A stretch of 64,000 bases of DNA from Viridibacillus sp050279675 (GTDB taxonomy: Bacteria; Bacillota; Bacilli; Bacillales_A; Planococcaceae): positions 1-64,000 of the forward strand of contig NZ_JBNNUK010000005.1 of assembly GCF_050279675.1 (NCBI RefSeq). The letters are read 5' to 3'. Below are positions 24,920 through 35,051 of this stretch, one piece after another. Under the pieces are notes generated by a model. It saw nothing but the letters and a program-made list of their open reading frames with translations, did not search any database and was not told the DNA's origin. Within the stretch, counting starts at the first letter, position 1. The number at the start of each line of letters is the position of its first letter. The position numbers were made by a program, and so were the translations under genes.

Positions 24920-26677
24920 TTGAAACGTCTTTTCGTTAATTATGTACTACCATTATGGATACCCATTGCAATAGGATTAGCTTTATCTTTAGTATCGACA
25001 CTGCTTATGGTTTCACAGCCACTCGTCATGAAGAATCTTATTAATACACTTACTGGTGGACAAACGACTTCTTTCATTAGAAATGTTACACTACTTATTT
25101 CAATTCCTATAGTAGCTACTATAATCTCCTATATTCAAACGTATTTCCTATCTGGCATTGGTCAAAAAATCTCACAAAAACTCCGTGAGGATACATTTCA
25201 AAGTATGTTAAATCAACCAACAGAGTATTTGGACAAAAATTCAGCTGGCACCATGTATCAAAATGTGCAAGACTCTTTAATGGTTGGTGATGGCTATATT
25301 GATTATGAGCTGGTGCCAGCCATATTATCTGTTTTTACCTTACTAATAACTTTTGGATCCATGCTATTGCTTGATGTACCTATTAGCTTAATAATTTTAG
25401 CATTTTCATTACTGACAGTTTTCTTAACAGCAATGACAGGAACTAAGGTTAAGGATGTTGAAAATAAATATAGAGGTGCAAGAATAGGTAGTGCTGATTT
25501 TCTTCAGGAAGTGTTGGCTAACGTTCGAACAGTCCGTCTTTTTACAAATAGAGATAGAGAAATTGCAAATTGGAAGAAGTGGTTGGAAATAGATCGTAGT
25601 TTCTGGATGAAAAGACGACTAATTTCAGATTTAAATGTAAATGGTATATTGATTTTTATTCAATCGCTCTGTTTAAGTATTGTCATTATTTATGGATACA
25701 TAAGAGTTCAAAATGATTTGCTAAGCCTCGGCAGTATCGTTGCTTTTATAGCTTATGTGCCTATGGTTTTTCAATCTGTGTCAAGTTTACAAAGAGCACA
25801 GCTCGGCACAAAAAAGGTTAAAACTGTAATCAATCAAATTTATACTTTGCTTGATTCGCAGTCAGAGCTACCTGAAAACAAAAGGAAAAATATTGAAGAT
25901 GAAGCTTTGGGAATTGAGTTTAAAAACGTAGATTTTCATTATCCAGACCGTCAAGAAGGGTTAATAGATATAAATTTTACCGCAAAGCAAAATTCGACTA
26001 CCTTGATTGTTGGCCCAAGTGGAGTAGGGAAAAGTACAATAATTGATTTAGTCACTTGTTTGTACTATCCAAATAAAGGTGAAGTGAGCATTGCAGGTAT
26101 TCCTACTGTTGATTGGAACAAAGACGAATTACGTAAACAAATCGGAATCGTACCTCAAAGCGTTGTCATCTGGAACCGTACTTTAAGAGAAAACCTCTTG
26201 TATGGCATATCAAATGCGAATCAAATATCTTCCGAACGAATTGATGAAGTAATAAGAATCACTCGATTAGAGTCATTTGTAAAAAAATTGCCTGATGGAT
26301 TAGAAGAGGTTCTTGGACCTAACGCAGTTCAAGCCTCATGTGGGGAACGGCAGCGGATTGCATTGGCACGTGCATTGTTGAGAAATCCAGCGATTCTTAT
26401 ATTTGACGAGGTAACATCGGCATTAGACCCTATATTAAGCGCGGAAATCACGGAGTTGATTTGGAGTAAAGAATTGGTTTCAACTAAAATTATTGTCAGC
26501 CATAGACTTTCTTTTGCTTCACGAGTAGATCAAATCCTTGTCGTGGACACTGATGGAACCATTACATGCGGTAAACACAATGACTTAAAAGATAATCACC
26601 CACTTTACAGACAGTTAGTAATGGCAGATGAGTTTCAAGATAATCAAGAAATAGAAAGTCATAGTTTTAGTAAATGA
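24920..26677 (+). CDS. ABC exporter half-transporter (fused membrane and ATPase domains)
   Basis: The 585-residue protein has a six-helix ABC_membrane domain (about 1-300) and an ATPase domain: Walker A 'VGPSGVGKST', Q-loop 'GIVPQSVV', signature 'ASCGERQRIALARALL', Walker B 'ILIFDEVTSALD' and H-loop 'IIVSHRLS'. The catalytic Glu and His are present, so it should work as a homodimer. The signature is unusual in having SCGER instead of SGGQR. TTG 24920 is preferred because AGGGGGA lies 7 nt upstream; the ATG at 24866 lacks such a site. No substrate or accessory gene is apparent. Confidence 0.85.
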   Translation: MKRLFVNYVLPLWIPIAIGLALSLVSTLLMVSQPLVMKNLINTLTGGQTTSFIRNVTLLISIPIVATIISYIQTYFLSGIGQKISQKLREDTFQSMLNQPTEYLDKNSAGTMYQNVQDSLMVGDGYIDYELVPAILSVFTLLITFGSMLLLDVPISLIILAFSLLTVFLTAMTGTKVKDVENKYRGARIGSADFLQEVLANVRTVRLFTNRDREIANWKKWLEIDRSFWMKRRLISDLNVNGILIFIQSLCLSIVIIYGYIRVQNDLLSLGSIVAFIAYVPMVFQSVSSLQRAQLGTKKVKTVINQIYTLLDSQSELPENKRKNIEDEALGIEFKNVDFHYPDRQEGLIDINFTAKQNSTTLIVGPSGVGKSTIIDLVTCLYYPNKGEVSIAGIPTVDWNKDELRKQIGIVPQSVVIWNRTLRENLLYGISNANQISSERIDEVIRITRLESFVKKLPDGLEEVLGPNAVQASCGERQRIALARALLRNPAILIFDEVTSALDPILSAEITELIWSKELVSTKIIVSHRLSFASRVDQILVVDTDGTITCGKHNDLKDNHPLYRQLVMADEFQDNQEIESHSFSK

Positions 26678-26788
26678 ATATGATAAGTTATTTTTAATGA
26701 TGTAGATGCTAAGCAAATATCTTGAAGTCAAATATATTAAGTTAGGTAGGCCATTTTCGTATTATGAAAGTTAAATAATAATAATTTC

Positions 26789-26824
26789 AAGAGCTGTCCA
26801 AAATCATAGGGCAGCTTTTTTCTA
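26789..26824 (+). terminator. Intrinsic terminator after the ABC gene
   Basis: AGCTGTCC near 26792 and GGGCAGCT near 26809 form a stem with one mismatch, followed by TTTTTTT. Between here and 27121 no gene is visible; the promoter of the capsule operon should lie there. Confidence 0.7.
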
Positions 26825-27121
26825 TTCATATACTTTTCAAAAGTCAAATTCGTTTAGTTCTTTTCTCTCTCAAAGTTGAATAAACTCTTAGCAGGCTCAT
26901 ATTTATTAAGATTCAAGGAAAAAGGCGTTTTATAAAAAACTTTAGACGAAAAATAGTAATTAAGGGAACTATATATTGATGAATGTTAGAAATGCCAATT
27001 AAAGAGATTCAAATGATAAGTGAAAATAAGAATGCGTTTTGAATTCTATTGTTGGTTTTATTAAATAAACTATTAACTACATCGTTTTAGTCATCATAAT
27101 CATATTGGAGGAGCGGAGCGA

Positions 27122-27877
27122 TTGCTTGTAGATATTCATAATCATATTTTACCAGGACTTGATGATGGGCCAAAGTCAATTGAAGAGGCTATGTTACTTG
27201 CCGCAAATGCAGTAGCCAATGGGATAACACATATTATTGCTACCCCTCATCATCATGATGGCAAATACTTGAACCCATCCTCTTTAGTTGAAGAGGCTGT
27301 ATTCAATTTCAATAAGGAACTGAATAAAAGAGCTATTCCATTGAAAATTCTACCAGGGCAAGAAACACATATATACAATAGCTTGATTTCTGATTTAAAT
27401 AACAATCTATTGACACTAGCTAATAGTGGAAAATATATATTAATAGAACTTCCGATAAATCATATTCCGCCCTTTACTTTTGATGTTCTGTTTCAAATAC
27501 AGTTAAAAGGTTATATTCCCATAATAGTTCATCCTGAAAGGAATATGGTATTTAGAAAAGACAAGCAGAAGCTATATGACCTAGTGAATAAAGGATCTCT
27601 CGTACAAGTAACAGCTTCCAGTCTGATAGGTGTAAATGGTAGAGCCATAAAAAAATACATAAAGTATTTGATTAAACATAATATAGTCCATTTTATATCT
27701 TCAGATGCGCATCATCATTTAAAGCGTCCGTTTTTATTGAAAGCTGCATACAAATACATACGAGAGAAATTCTCCGAGGGACATGTATCTTATTATAGTG
27801 AAAATGCAAAACACGTAATAAATGGCACTAGTTTTCAACCGAAACGTCCGATTAGTTTCATAAAAAGGCGAGATTAA
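27122..27877 (+). CDS. CpsB/CapC-family PHP tyrosine-protein phosphatase
   Basis: The 251-residue PHP-domain protein has the metal-binding motifs 'DIHNHILPGLDDGP' (about 4-17), 'IATPHHHDGKY' (about 40-50), 'PGQETHIY', 'IVHPERN' and 'SSDAHHH'. It matches YwqE/CpsB enzymes that dephosphorylate the tyrosine cluster of the cognate BY-kinase and so control capsule synthesis. TTG at 27122 is used behind GGAGGAGCGG. It opens the exopolysaccharide operon. Confidence 0.9.
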   Translation: MLVDIHNHILPGLDDGPKSIEEAMLLAANAVANGITHIIATPHHHDGKYLNPSSLVEEAVFNFNKELNKRAIPLKILPGQETHIYNSLISDLNNNLLTLANSGKYILIELPINHIPPFTFDVLFQIQLKGYIPIIVHPERNMVFRKDKQKLYDLVNKGSLVQVTASSLIGVNGRAIKKYIKYLIKHNIVHFISSDAHHHLKRPFLLKAAYKYIREKFSEGHVSYYSENAKHVINGTSFQPKRPISFIKRRD

Positions 27878-27930
27878 TAGACTAAATGTCTTTAGTATAG
27901 AACGGCAAAATAAAGGAGGAGACAACTCTT

Positions 27931-28653
27931 ATGGAAGAAACGATTAGTCTACATGACATATTCAAAACATTAAAGAAAAGAATCTTTCTCATCATTAGTA
28001 CATTTATATTAGCAGTTTCTATTGCAGGAGGAGTTAGTTACTTCTTGTTAACACCGGTTTATGAAGCGTCTACACAAATACTAATTAGTAAGAAAGAATC
28101 TAAACAGAACCAATTTATGGCACAGGACGTTCAGGCGAATCTACAGTTGGTCAACACATATAGCGTCATCATCAAAAGCCCTATTATTTTATCAAAGGTA
28201 GTTGATACCTTAAATTTAGATACCAGTTTAGAAACTCTTAATAAAAAATTAAATGTGAGCAGTGAGCAAAATTCACAAGTTATTAACGTGAGTGTTCAGA
28301 ATCCAAACCTGGAAGATGCTGTAGATATAGCTAATACAACCGCAGAGGTATTTCAAGAAGAAATTCCAAAATTAATGAACGTTGATAATGTTAAGATACT
28401 TTCACCAGCAGTCGAAACCAAAAATAGTAAACCAGTTAGGCCTAATCCTATTCTTAATATGGCAATTGGAGCTCTAATTGGTTTAATGATTGGGGTAGGA
28501 ACGGCATTTCTTATTGAATATTTAGATAAGACTATAAAAACAGAGCAGGATGTTAGTGAATTAGTAGAATTACAGATTCTTGGTCTTATTAGTCCAATTT
28601 CACAAAAAAAATCGAAAAATAAAAAAAATAATAAAAAGAGAAGAGGGGAGTAG
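27931..28653 (+). CDS. Wzz/CapA-type chain-length regulator and kinase modulator
   Basis: The 240-residue protein has two membrane helices (about 17-38 and 173-195) flanking an extracellular Wzz domain ('TPVYEASTQILISKKE'). It ends in a basic tail after the P-rich block 'PVRPNPILNMAIGALIGL'. This is the YveK/YwqC/CapA modulator that activates the separate cytoplasmic BY-kinase in Firmicutes. The kinase gene starts 1 bp after its stop. Confidence 0.9.
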   Translation: MEETISLHDIFKTLKKRIFLIISTFILAVSIAGGVSYFLLTPVYEASTQILISKKESKQNQFMAQDVQANLQLVNTYSVIIKSPIILSKVVDTLNLDTSLETLNKKLNVSSEQNSQVINVSVQNPNLEDAVDIANTTAEVFQEEIPKLMNVDNVKILSPAVETKNSKPVRPNPILNMAIGALIGLMIGVGTAFLIEYLDKTIKTEQDVSELVELQILGLISPISQKKSKNKKNNKKRRGE

Positions 28654-28654
28654 G

Positions 28655-29338
28655 ATGTTTAAGAAAAGGAGGAAGGAACAGCGAAGAAAGCTTGTGACGA
28701 GTACTGATCCAAAATCAATTGTTTCAGAGCAATTTCGAATGGTACGAGCGAATATCAAATTCTCCATGAAGGACAAGCAACTAAATACATTGCTGTTTAC
28801 TTCAGCTTCAAAAGGTGAGGGCAAGTCAACAGTAGCAGCTAATACTGCTATTGCATTTGCACAAGAGGGTAAGAAGGTACTTCTTGTAGACGCAGATTTG
28901 AGAAAACCTACTATACATCATACGTTTAATAAGCCACTCTCTCCGGGATTTACCAACTTGCTAATGATTCAATGGAAGATTCAAGATGTGGTTGAAGAAT
29001 CTGGTATTAAGGGGTTAGATTTAATCACTTGCGGACCAATTCCTTCGAATCCTGCTGAACTCCTTGGATCTAATTCGATGGACGGTTTTATGAGAGAGGC
29101 GAAAGATAAATATGACATTGTAATATTCGATGCCCCACCAGTTCTTTCAGTAGCAGACGCACAAATTTTATCTGAAAAGTGTGATGGTACGATTCTAGTG
29201 ATCAGTTCGGGGACAACAGAGAAAAGGTTTGCTATAAAAGCTAAGGAAGTTCTTCAAGCGTCCAAAGCAAACATAGTGGGAACAGTTCTTAACAATTTTA
29301 AACTTGAAAAGAATCATTATTATTACCAGTATTATTAG
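28655..29338 (+). CDS. BY-kinase (CapB/YwqD-type tyrosine kinase)
   Basis: The 227-residue kinase has Walker A 'SASKGEGKSTVAAN' (about 50-63), Walker A' 'VLLVDADLRKPT' (about 77-88), Walker B 'YDIVIFDAPP' (about 152-161) and a C-terminal tyrosine cluster HYYYQYY for autophosphorylation. It needs the preceding Wzz-like protein for activity and regulates polymerisation or export. ATG 28655 follows GAGGGGAG; the longer frame upstream overlaps the modulator gene and is not used. Confidence 0.93.
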   Translation: MFKKRRKEQRRKLVTSTDPKSIVSEQFRMVRANIKFSMKDKQLNTLLFTSASKGEGKSTVAANTAIAFAQEGKKVLLVDADLRKPTIHHTFNKPLSPGFTNLLMIQWKIQDVVEESGIKGLDLITCGPIPSNPAELLGSNSMDGFMREAKDKYDIVIFDAPPVLSVADAQILSEKCDGTILVISSGTTEKRFAIKAKEVLQASKANIVGTVLNNFKLEKNHYYYQYY

Positions 29339-29396
29339 GGAATAGAGTAGATAACTTTGTGCGGATTTTCAAATTGAGTAATGGAAGGAGAAGATG

Positions 29397-30434
29397 ATGA
29401 AACGAAGAGTTTTACATATTCTAAGCTCTGATGGACTTGCTGGTGCTGAAAATGTAGCCATCTGTATTATAAAAAATTTATCTGAATTCTCCGAATCTGT
29501 TTACTCTTCACCAATGGGGAGTATTGAAAAAATACTGGATAGTAGAGGGATTACTTATTTACCTATGAATAAGTTATCAATTATGCAAATAAGAAAAGTA
29601 ATGAAAAAATGGAAGCCTGATATAATCCATGCACATGATTTCACTGCGACGCTTTTAAGTTTAGTAGCAACCTTTAATACGCCTGTAGTATCACATATTC
29701 ATCAATTTCCAGAATGGTTGAAAAGCGTAAATAAATTATCAATTCTTTTTTTCTTAGCATGTATAAAAATCAAAAAAATAATAGTAGTTACACCTGCAAT
29801 TAAAGAATCTACATTTTTGTCTCGAATATATAATGAAAAATCAATTGTCATAAAAAATATTGTAGATGTAAATTGGATAACAGAAAAAGCTTCTCTACCT
29901 ACTGAGAAAAGTTATGACGTAGCATTTGTAGGGAGATTGGAAGATGTGAAGGATCCAATTCGATTTATTAATATTATCTCAGAAATAGTTAAAGAGATCC
30001 CAAGCATTTCTGTAGTTATTATGGGGGAAGGAAGACTAGAAGGACAATGTAGAGATTTAATAAAAAAATTAGATTTAGAGAGGAATATTGATCTAATAGG
30101 ATTTATGAATAATCCATATCCTGTATTACTAAACTCTAAAATTTTAGTAATGACATCTAAATCTGAAGGTTTACCAATGGTCGCGATTGAAGCGTTGTCT
30201 ATGGGCAAGCCTATAGTAGTTCCTAACCTTGAAGGAATAGAGAGTATTGTTAATAGTAAATGTGGAGTTATTTGCAATGAAGATCAAGAATTTATTACTG
30301 CGATATTGAAACTTTTGCTAAAAGAGAAAGAATATGAAGAGATGTCTTTAAGTGCTTCTAAAAAAGCGGAAGAAATGTTTAATATGGCAGACTATAAGAA
30401 TCAGTTGCAGCAGGTGTATAGAAGTGTCCTTTGA
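29397..30434 (+). CDS. Glycosyltransferase family 4
   Basis: The protein of about 345 residues has a GT-B fold. The start 'VLHILSSDGLAGAENVAI' fits the GT4 acceptor loop, 'IIHAHDFTA' (about 75) is the usual H-x-H element, and 'SKSEGLPMVAIEALSMGKPIVV' (about 255-276) is the E-x7-E donor-binding motif. It is the only glycosyltransferase recognised in this operon. ATG 29397 is preferred over 29394 because AAGGAG is then 6 nt upstream. Confidence 0.88.
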   Translation: MKRRVLHILSSDGLAGAENVAICIIKNLSEFSESVYSSPMGSIEKILDSRGITYLPMNKLSIMQIRKVMKKWKPDIIHAHDFTATLLSLVATFNTPVVSHIHQFPEWLKSVNKLSILFFLACIKIKKIIVVTPAIKESTFLSRIYNEKSIVIKNIVDVNWITEKASLPTEKSYDVAFVGRLEDVKDPIRFINIISEIVKEIPSISVVIMGEGRLEGQCRDLIKKLDLERNIDLIGFMNNPYPVLLNSKILVMTSKSEGLPMVAIEALSMGKPIVVPNLEGIESIVNSKCGVICNEDQEFITAILKLLLKEKEYEEMSLSASKKAEEMFNMADYKNQLQQVYRSVL

Positions 30435-31812
30435 ACAACAAAAAGAAAATGCTACCTATACCTTCGAAAAAACTGGTCCATTCTTCCGGCGAAGTTTAGG
30501 GTATTTAGACTTATATATCATCGGATTTTGTATTCTAAGTGATAAGTTATTAAATATTAATTTACTGGTTTATTGCTTAGGTATTTATTTGGCTTTCCGT
30601 ATATTATTCGTATCACCAGACTATGCTTTTGCTGTTTTAATCTCATTAGTACCAAACTTAGCGGTAATGTTTATCCCAATTCCAGGTTTGTCTGTTCCAA
30701 TAATAAATGTCTTAATTGGTATTGCGCTTTTTAAAGTTATGATTTCAAATTTTAAGACTCCCATTAATAAGAGTTATCTTTTTATTATTGGATTGTTTAT
30801 TGCTTATGAATGGAGTCATATTTTTTATTATGATATTAAATCAATTATCTTGCTATTTAGTTGGAGTTTTGCAATTTTATATGTTTCTTTATATTTCTTT
30901 TATTCTCTGAAGTCATATAATCATAAAGTTGTCATTATATATTCTATCGCGGGTGTATTGATTTCTATATTCTATGGGACGTTAGATTTTTTTGAGAAAT
31001 ACGGAACTCTGATGTCGAATAATGCCACTATTAGATTTAAAGGTGGAGCCGGAGATCCAAATTATTTTTCAATGTATGTAATGATTTCGTTGTTTCTACT
31101 TTTATATCTCGTAAAACGTGAGACAAATAAATTTTTTAAATTCATTTATCCATTGTTATTTGTCTTTTTAGTTGGGTTCGGTGTACTCAGCTTATCGAGA
31201 ATGTTTTTATTAGTTATTTCATTGTTATTAGTGTTATTACTTATAAAGATTATTTTTAGATTGAAAAAAAATAAAAAGATATTGTTTTTTATTATGTCGG
31301 TAATTGGTTTTCTTGTTCTGTTTTCAATTTTCTTTATTTCGGAATTTACATCAGTCTTAAATTTACTACTTTCAAGATTTACAGATTTTATTGATGATCC
31401 ATCTGCTCTTACTAGTAATAGAAATGTACTAGCTGAACAATATATTGAATTATTAATGGCGGATACAAAAGACATGATTTTCGGAATGGGAATTCAAGAT
31501 TATCACCTCAGGTCAGGCATCCAACTTCAAGCGCATAATATCATTTTAGAACTTCTTGTAGTATGGGGATTAGTAGGATTTCTAGTTTTTATCTTGTTTA
31601 TAGCAACATTTTTGAAATTTAGCAATGTTTGCAGATTTAATGTAAAAAACGATTTTATTAGTTGGCTACCTATTATTTGTATGGGGATCAGTTATTTGTC
31701 TCTAAATGCAATGTCTAACGAAAGTTTTTTCCTGTTACTCCTTTTCGCTATAAAAAACCTTCAGGAGTTTGATTCACTGGAGCACGATTTGATGAAGAAC
31801 GAGTATGGATAA
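30424..31812 (+). CDS. O-antigen ligase/Wzy-type polymerase
   Basis: The 462-residue membrane protein has ten or more helices and a large loop near 330-400 with 'GDPNYFSMYVMIS' before and 'FGMGIQDYHLRSG-x-QLQAHNIILELLVVWG' after it. This is the O-antigen ligase/polymerase pattern, with the conserved His in AHN. It should polymerise lipid-linked repeat units or ligate chains outside the membrane. GTG 30424 is used (AGGTG upstream), which overlaps the GT4 gene by 11 bp; the longer frame is a shadow. Confidence 0.82.
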   Translation: MSFEQQKENATYTFEKTGPFFRRSLGYLDLYIIGFCILSDKLLNINLLVYCLGIYLAFRILFVSPDYAFAVLISLVPNLAVMFIPIPGLSVPIINVLIGIALFKVMISNFKTPINKSYLFIIGLFIAYEWSHIFYYDIKSIILLFSWSFAILYVSLYFFYSLKSYNHKVVIIYSIAGVLISIFYGTLDFFEKYGTLMSNNATIRFKGGAGDPNYFSMYVMISLFLLLYLVKRETNKFFKFIYPLLFVFLVGFGVLSLSRMFLLVISLLLVLLLIKIIFRLKKNKKILFFIMSVIGFLVLFSIFFISEFTSVLNLLLSRFTDFIDDPSALTSNRNVLAEQYIELLMADTKDMIFGMGIQDYHLRSGIQLQAHNIILELLVVWGLVGFLVFILFIATFLKFSNVCRFNVKNDFISWLPIICMGISYLSLNAMSNESFFLLLLFAIKNLQEFDSLEHDLMKNEYG

Positions 31813-31891
31813 TAATTAATGTAGCATGGCAACATAAATAAAAAGAAAAGAAGGACAAATCATAGAAACTATAAAAAAAACAGCTGTTCTT

Positions 31892-33394
31892 TTGATGGTC
31901 ATTACAATTCTATCAAAAGTTACCGGATTTCTACGGGATATCACACTATCCTATTTTTATGGTGCTACTTCAACGAGTGATGCATATATTATTTCCATCA
32001 CGATTACATCTGTATTATTTAGTCTTATTATTTCAGGGATATCCACTGCATATATCCCTATGTTTAAACAAATCGAACATAGTGAAGGGCAGCGATCTGC
32101 GACATACTTTACAAATAACCTCATCAACATTGTACTGATAGTTACAACTGCGGTCATAGTAATTGGTCTTCTATTTTCTGACGTGTTGGTGAAATTATTT
32201 GCTTTAGGATTTGATGGAGAAACATTAAGAATTGCTGTTCTTTTTACTCGAATAGGTTTAGTAGGCATATATTTTACTAGTGTAACTCAGATTTTCAGTG
32301 GTTATCTACAGTTGTATGGAAAATTCACAGTACCAGCTATGGTTGGGTTGCCTTTTAATTTTATTATTATCATTTCAATTATAGTAAGTACTCAAACTAA
32401 TATTGTTGCATTAGCGATTGGAAGTGTTCTAGCTGCGTTTATTCAACTAATATTCTTATTCCCCTCATTAAAGAAGACAAATTATAGTTACGTTCCTATT
32501 GTGCAGTTCAACGACGAGAAAATAAAGAAAATGGCAGTTATTGTTTTCCCTATTATGATAGGAATATCTATTGACCAAATCAACTTGATGGTTGATAAAA
32601 CTCTTGCTTCTACTTTAGTGGAGGGGGGAGTTTCTGCTTTGACATATGCTAGTCGATTAAATGATTTTGTACAAGGTATATTTGTTCTGTCATTCGTGAC
32701 TGTCATGTTTCCACTTATCTCTAAAATGGCTGTACAAAAAAATAAAGAAGACTTCAAACAATCAATTAGTGAGGTTATTTCGGTTGTCATTTTGATCGTA
32801 GTTCCTGCTAGTGTCGGAATAATGATTTTGGCAGAGCCTATTATAAGGTTACTTTTTGGACATGGACATTTTGACGAACGTGCAATAGAAATGACAACTC
32901 ATGCACTCTTCTTCTATTCAATAGGTATGATAGGGTATGGTATCCGCGAAATTTTAAATCGCACTTTTTATTCTTTACAGGATACAAAAACCCCTATGTA
33001 CAATGCTTCTATGGCCGTTATATTGAACATTATATTAAGTATTATTTTATCTTACTTTATGGGAATCAGTGGGATTGCTTTAGCTACGAGTATTTCTGCA
33101 CTTTTCTGCTCAACATTGTTAGTTATCAAGCTTCGAAAAAAAATTGGTGCGTTCGGTTTGAAAGGGAATTTCATCACCTTTATGAAAGTAACATTTGCGT
33201 CCAGTGTAATGGGAGGGAGTGTATATATTTTTAACAACTATATACTAACAGATTGGAATGTTTTTTTGAAAATGAGTGTAGTCATCCTGATAGGTAGCAG
33301 TATCTATTTCCTATTAATTACATTATTAAAGGTGAAAGAGTCAAAACTACTTGTAAATTTCTTTGTGGATAAAATTCGTCCAAAACAAACCTAA
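31892..33394 (+). CDS. MurJ/Wzx-type lipid flippase
   Basis: This MOP-superfamily (MVIN) flippase of about 500 residues has fourteen predicted helices and conserved features 'TGFLRDITLSYFYGAT', 'LVDK-type' block 'INLMVDKTLASTL', and 'LNRTFYSLQDTKTPMY'. In this operon it probably flips the lipid-linked repeat unit. The ATG at 31892 has no ribosome binding site. An AAGGA lies upstream of an in-frame ATA at 31862 that would add IETIKKTAVL, matching the usual N-terminus of such proteins, so the true start may be that ATA. Confidence 0.85.
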   Translation: MMVITILSKVTGFLRDITLSYFYGATSTSDAYIISITITSVLFSLIISGISTAYIPMFKQIEHSEGQRSATYFTNNLINIVLIVTTAVIVIGLLFSDVLVKLFALGFDGETLRIAVLFTRIGLVGIYFTSVTQIFSGYLQLYGKFTVPAMVGLPFNFIIIISIIVSTQTNIVALAIGSVLAAFIQLIFLFPSLKKTNYSYVPIVQFNDEKIKKMAVIVFPIMIGISIDQINLMVDKTLASTLVEGGVSALTYASRLNDFVQGIFVLSFVTVMFPLISKMAVQKNKEDFKQSISEVISVVILIVVPASVGIMILAEPIIRLLFGHGHFDERAIEMTTHALFFYSIGMIGYGIREILNRTFYSLQDTKTPMYNASMAVILNIILSIILSYFMGISGIALATSISALFCSTLLVIKLRKKIGAFGLKGNFITFMKVTFASSVMGGSVYIFNNYILTDWNVFLKMSVVILIGSSIYFLLITLLKVKESKLLVNFFVDKIRPKQT

Positions 33395-33411
33395 CCCGAA
33401 TGGAGGATAAT

Positions 33412-35043
33412 TTGGAGCTCATTCAGATTACTACGTATATGGACTTGGGGAGATATGAGAAAGAATGGTCTGCTATTTTAGAAGAAAATGATAATACGAA
33501 TCCATTTATCGAATATGAATTTGTTTATAATTGGTGGAGATTCTTAGGGAAGGAAGAAAAAGTAGAAATATATGCAGTAAAAGAAAATAATCGTATGATT
33601 GCATTCTTTCCATTTCAATCAGAAAAAACTTGGTATGGATATATTCTTCATTTTTTAGCACTTGGGGATGCGAATTATATGGATATTATTGCAAGGAAAA
33701 GAGATATAGACCGAGTCATCATGTTTGTATTTGATGCTTTAATAAAGAGGAAAAAGAGCGTAGTTTTTTATCTACATGGATTATTAGAAAGTGTAGAAAC
33801 ACATAGTAAACTTTCGAATTATTTGAAAGCTAGAAATATGAAGGAACGATATTCTCGTATTGTCACTCCTTATATTGATTTGGATAATATTTCGTATGAA
33901 GAGTACATGAAACCTCGTCATAAGTTACATGGATTAGATCGAAGGGAAAAAAGGTTGAGGGCACTTGGCGATGTTCAACTACAAATTTCATCTGCGACGG
34001 AGATGGATCAAGTATTTAAGGTGCATCAAAAGCGATGGGAAAAGAAAAATGATACGAGTGGGTTTTCTAGTAATCGAAAACAAGCTTTCTTTAAATACTT
34101 AGCTGAACAGAATGATGGGAAATTGAGTGTACGCTTATCTACATTAACATTACAAAATGAAATGGTCGCTTTTACGTATGGTTTTGCATGTAGAGGAAGG
34201 TATTTAGGATATGTATTAGGACATGATTCAGATTTTGATGTATACGGTCCTGGTAGAATTTTAGTAAAAGAGAAGATTAAACGAAACATAGACGATGGAT
34301 TTCATAAACTCGATATGAGCATCGGATATGAACCGTATAAGTTGGAATGGAATACAAATTTTGATTATACGAGAAAAACAGTTTTCTCTACAAATACGTT
34401 TAGGGCTAGTATGTTTCGGAATTTTCTTTGGCTAAAAGAAAAGGTGTTTTCTAAGATTAGAAAACACTATTCTATTGTTATTTTTCGCCGAAACACAATT
34501 GGTAAGTTGAAATATTATTTTCGAAATAAGGAGAAATTTCGTTTCTGGAAAGATATTTGGAAGAATAGACTGCAACCTTTTGTTTATGAGCAAAAGCAAT
34601 ATTTAATAGCAAAGATGACAGTTAATGAAATGAGATTAAATAGTCATTTTGAACAAATAACGCTTGAAATGGCTCTTTCAATGAAGAATGATAGAAAAGA
34701 AATACTTCAAAAAATATATAACGGATATAAAGGTTATTACTCAACTGACGTCAATAAAGTATTTTGGGTAAATGAAAATGTCATTAGACTAGACGATATT
34801 GAAGTCGTTGTAAACTTAAAGAAAAAAAGCATTTATATTAGAGATTGGGAAAATGAAAACTTAAAGCAAATTCTTTCTTTTGTTCAGGCTAAATATCGTC
34901 CAAAATTCATTTTTGTACATGTAAATAAGCGTGATAAAAAAAGAGTTCAATTACTCCAATCAAATGAATTTGAAATCACTGAAAGGCTTTCTTACTTAAG
35001 AGTTTTAGGGAAGAAAAAAGTAAAAAAAGAAGTAGAAATTTAA
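33412..35043 (+). CDS. CelD/FemAB-like GNAT acyltransferase
   Basis: This large protein of about 543 residues has a CelD/BioF2-like GNAT domain in its first 330 residues ('NPFIEYEFVYNWWRFLG', 'RREKRLRALGDVQLQ', 'FKVHQKRWEKK', 'FHKLDMSIGYEPYKLEWN'). A C-terminal basic region of about 200 residues follows that I do not recognise. Such proteins occur in polysaccharide loci and are thought to acylate sugars or add an aminoacyl group. TTG 33412 has GGAGG 5 nt upstream and is preferred over ATG 33400, which overlaps that site. Confidence 0.72.
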   Translation: MELIQITTYMDLGRYEKEWSAILEENDNTNPFIEYEFVYNWWRFLGKEEKVEIYAVKENNRMIAFFPFQSEKTWYGYILHFLALGDANYMDIIARKRDIDRVIMFVFDALIKRKKSVVFYLHGLLESVETHSKLSNYLKARNMKERYSRIVTPYIDLDNISYEEYMKPRHKLHGLDRREKRLRALGDVQLQISSATEMDQVFKVHQKRWEKKNDTSGFSSNRKQAFFKYLAEQNDGKLSVRLSTLTLQNEMVAFTYGFACRGRYLGYVLGHDSDFDVYGPGRILVKEKIKRNIDDGFHKLDMSIGYEPYKLEWNTNFDYTRKTVFSTNTFRASMFRNFLWLKEKVFSKIRKHYSIVIFRRNTIGKLKYYFRNKEKFRFWKDIWKNRLQPFVYEQKQYLIAKMTVNEMRLNSHFEQITLEMALSMKNDRKEILQKIYNGYKGYYSTDVNKVFWVNENVIRLDDIEVVVNLKKKSIYIRDWENENLKQILSFVQAKYRPKFIFVHVNKRDKKRVQLLQSNEFEITERLSYLRVLGKKKVKKEVEI

Positions 35044-35051
35044 AAGAGAAG

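Noticed and set aside
30352..30423. Longer start for the O-antigen polymerase
   Set aside because: It overlaps the glycosyltransferase gene and adds a Cys-rich basic stretch. GTG 30424 has a ribosome binding site.
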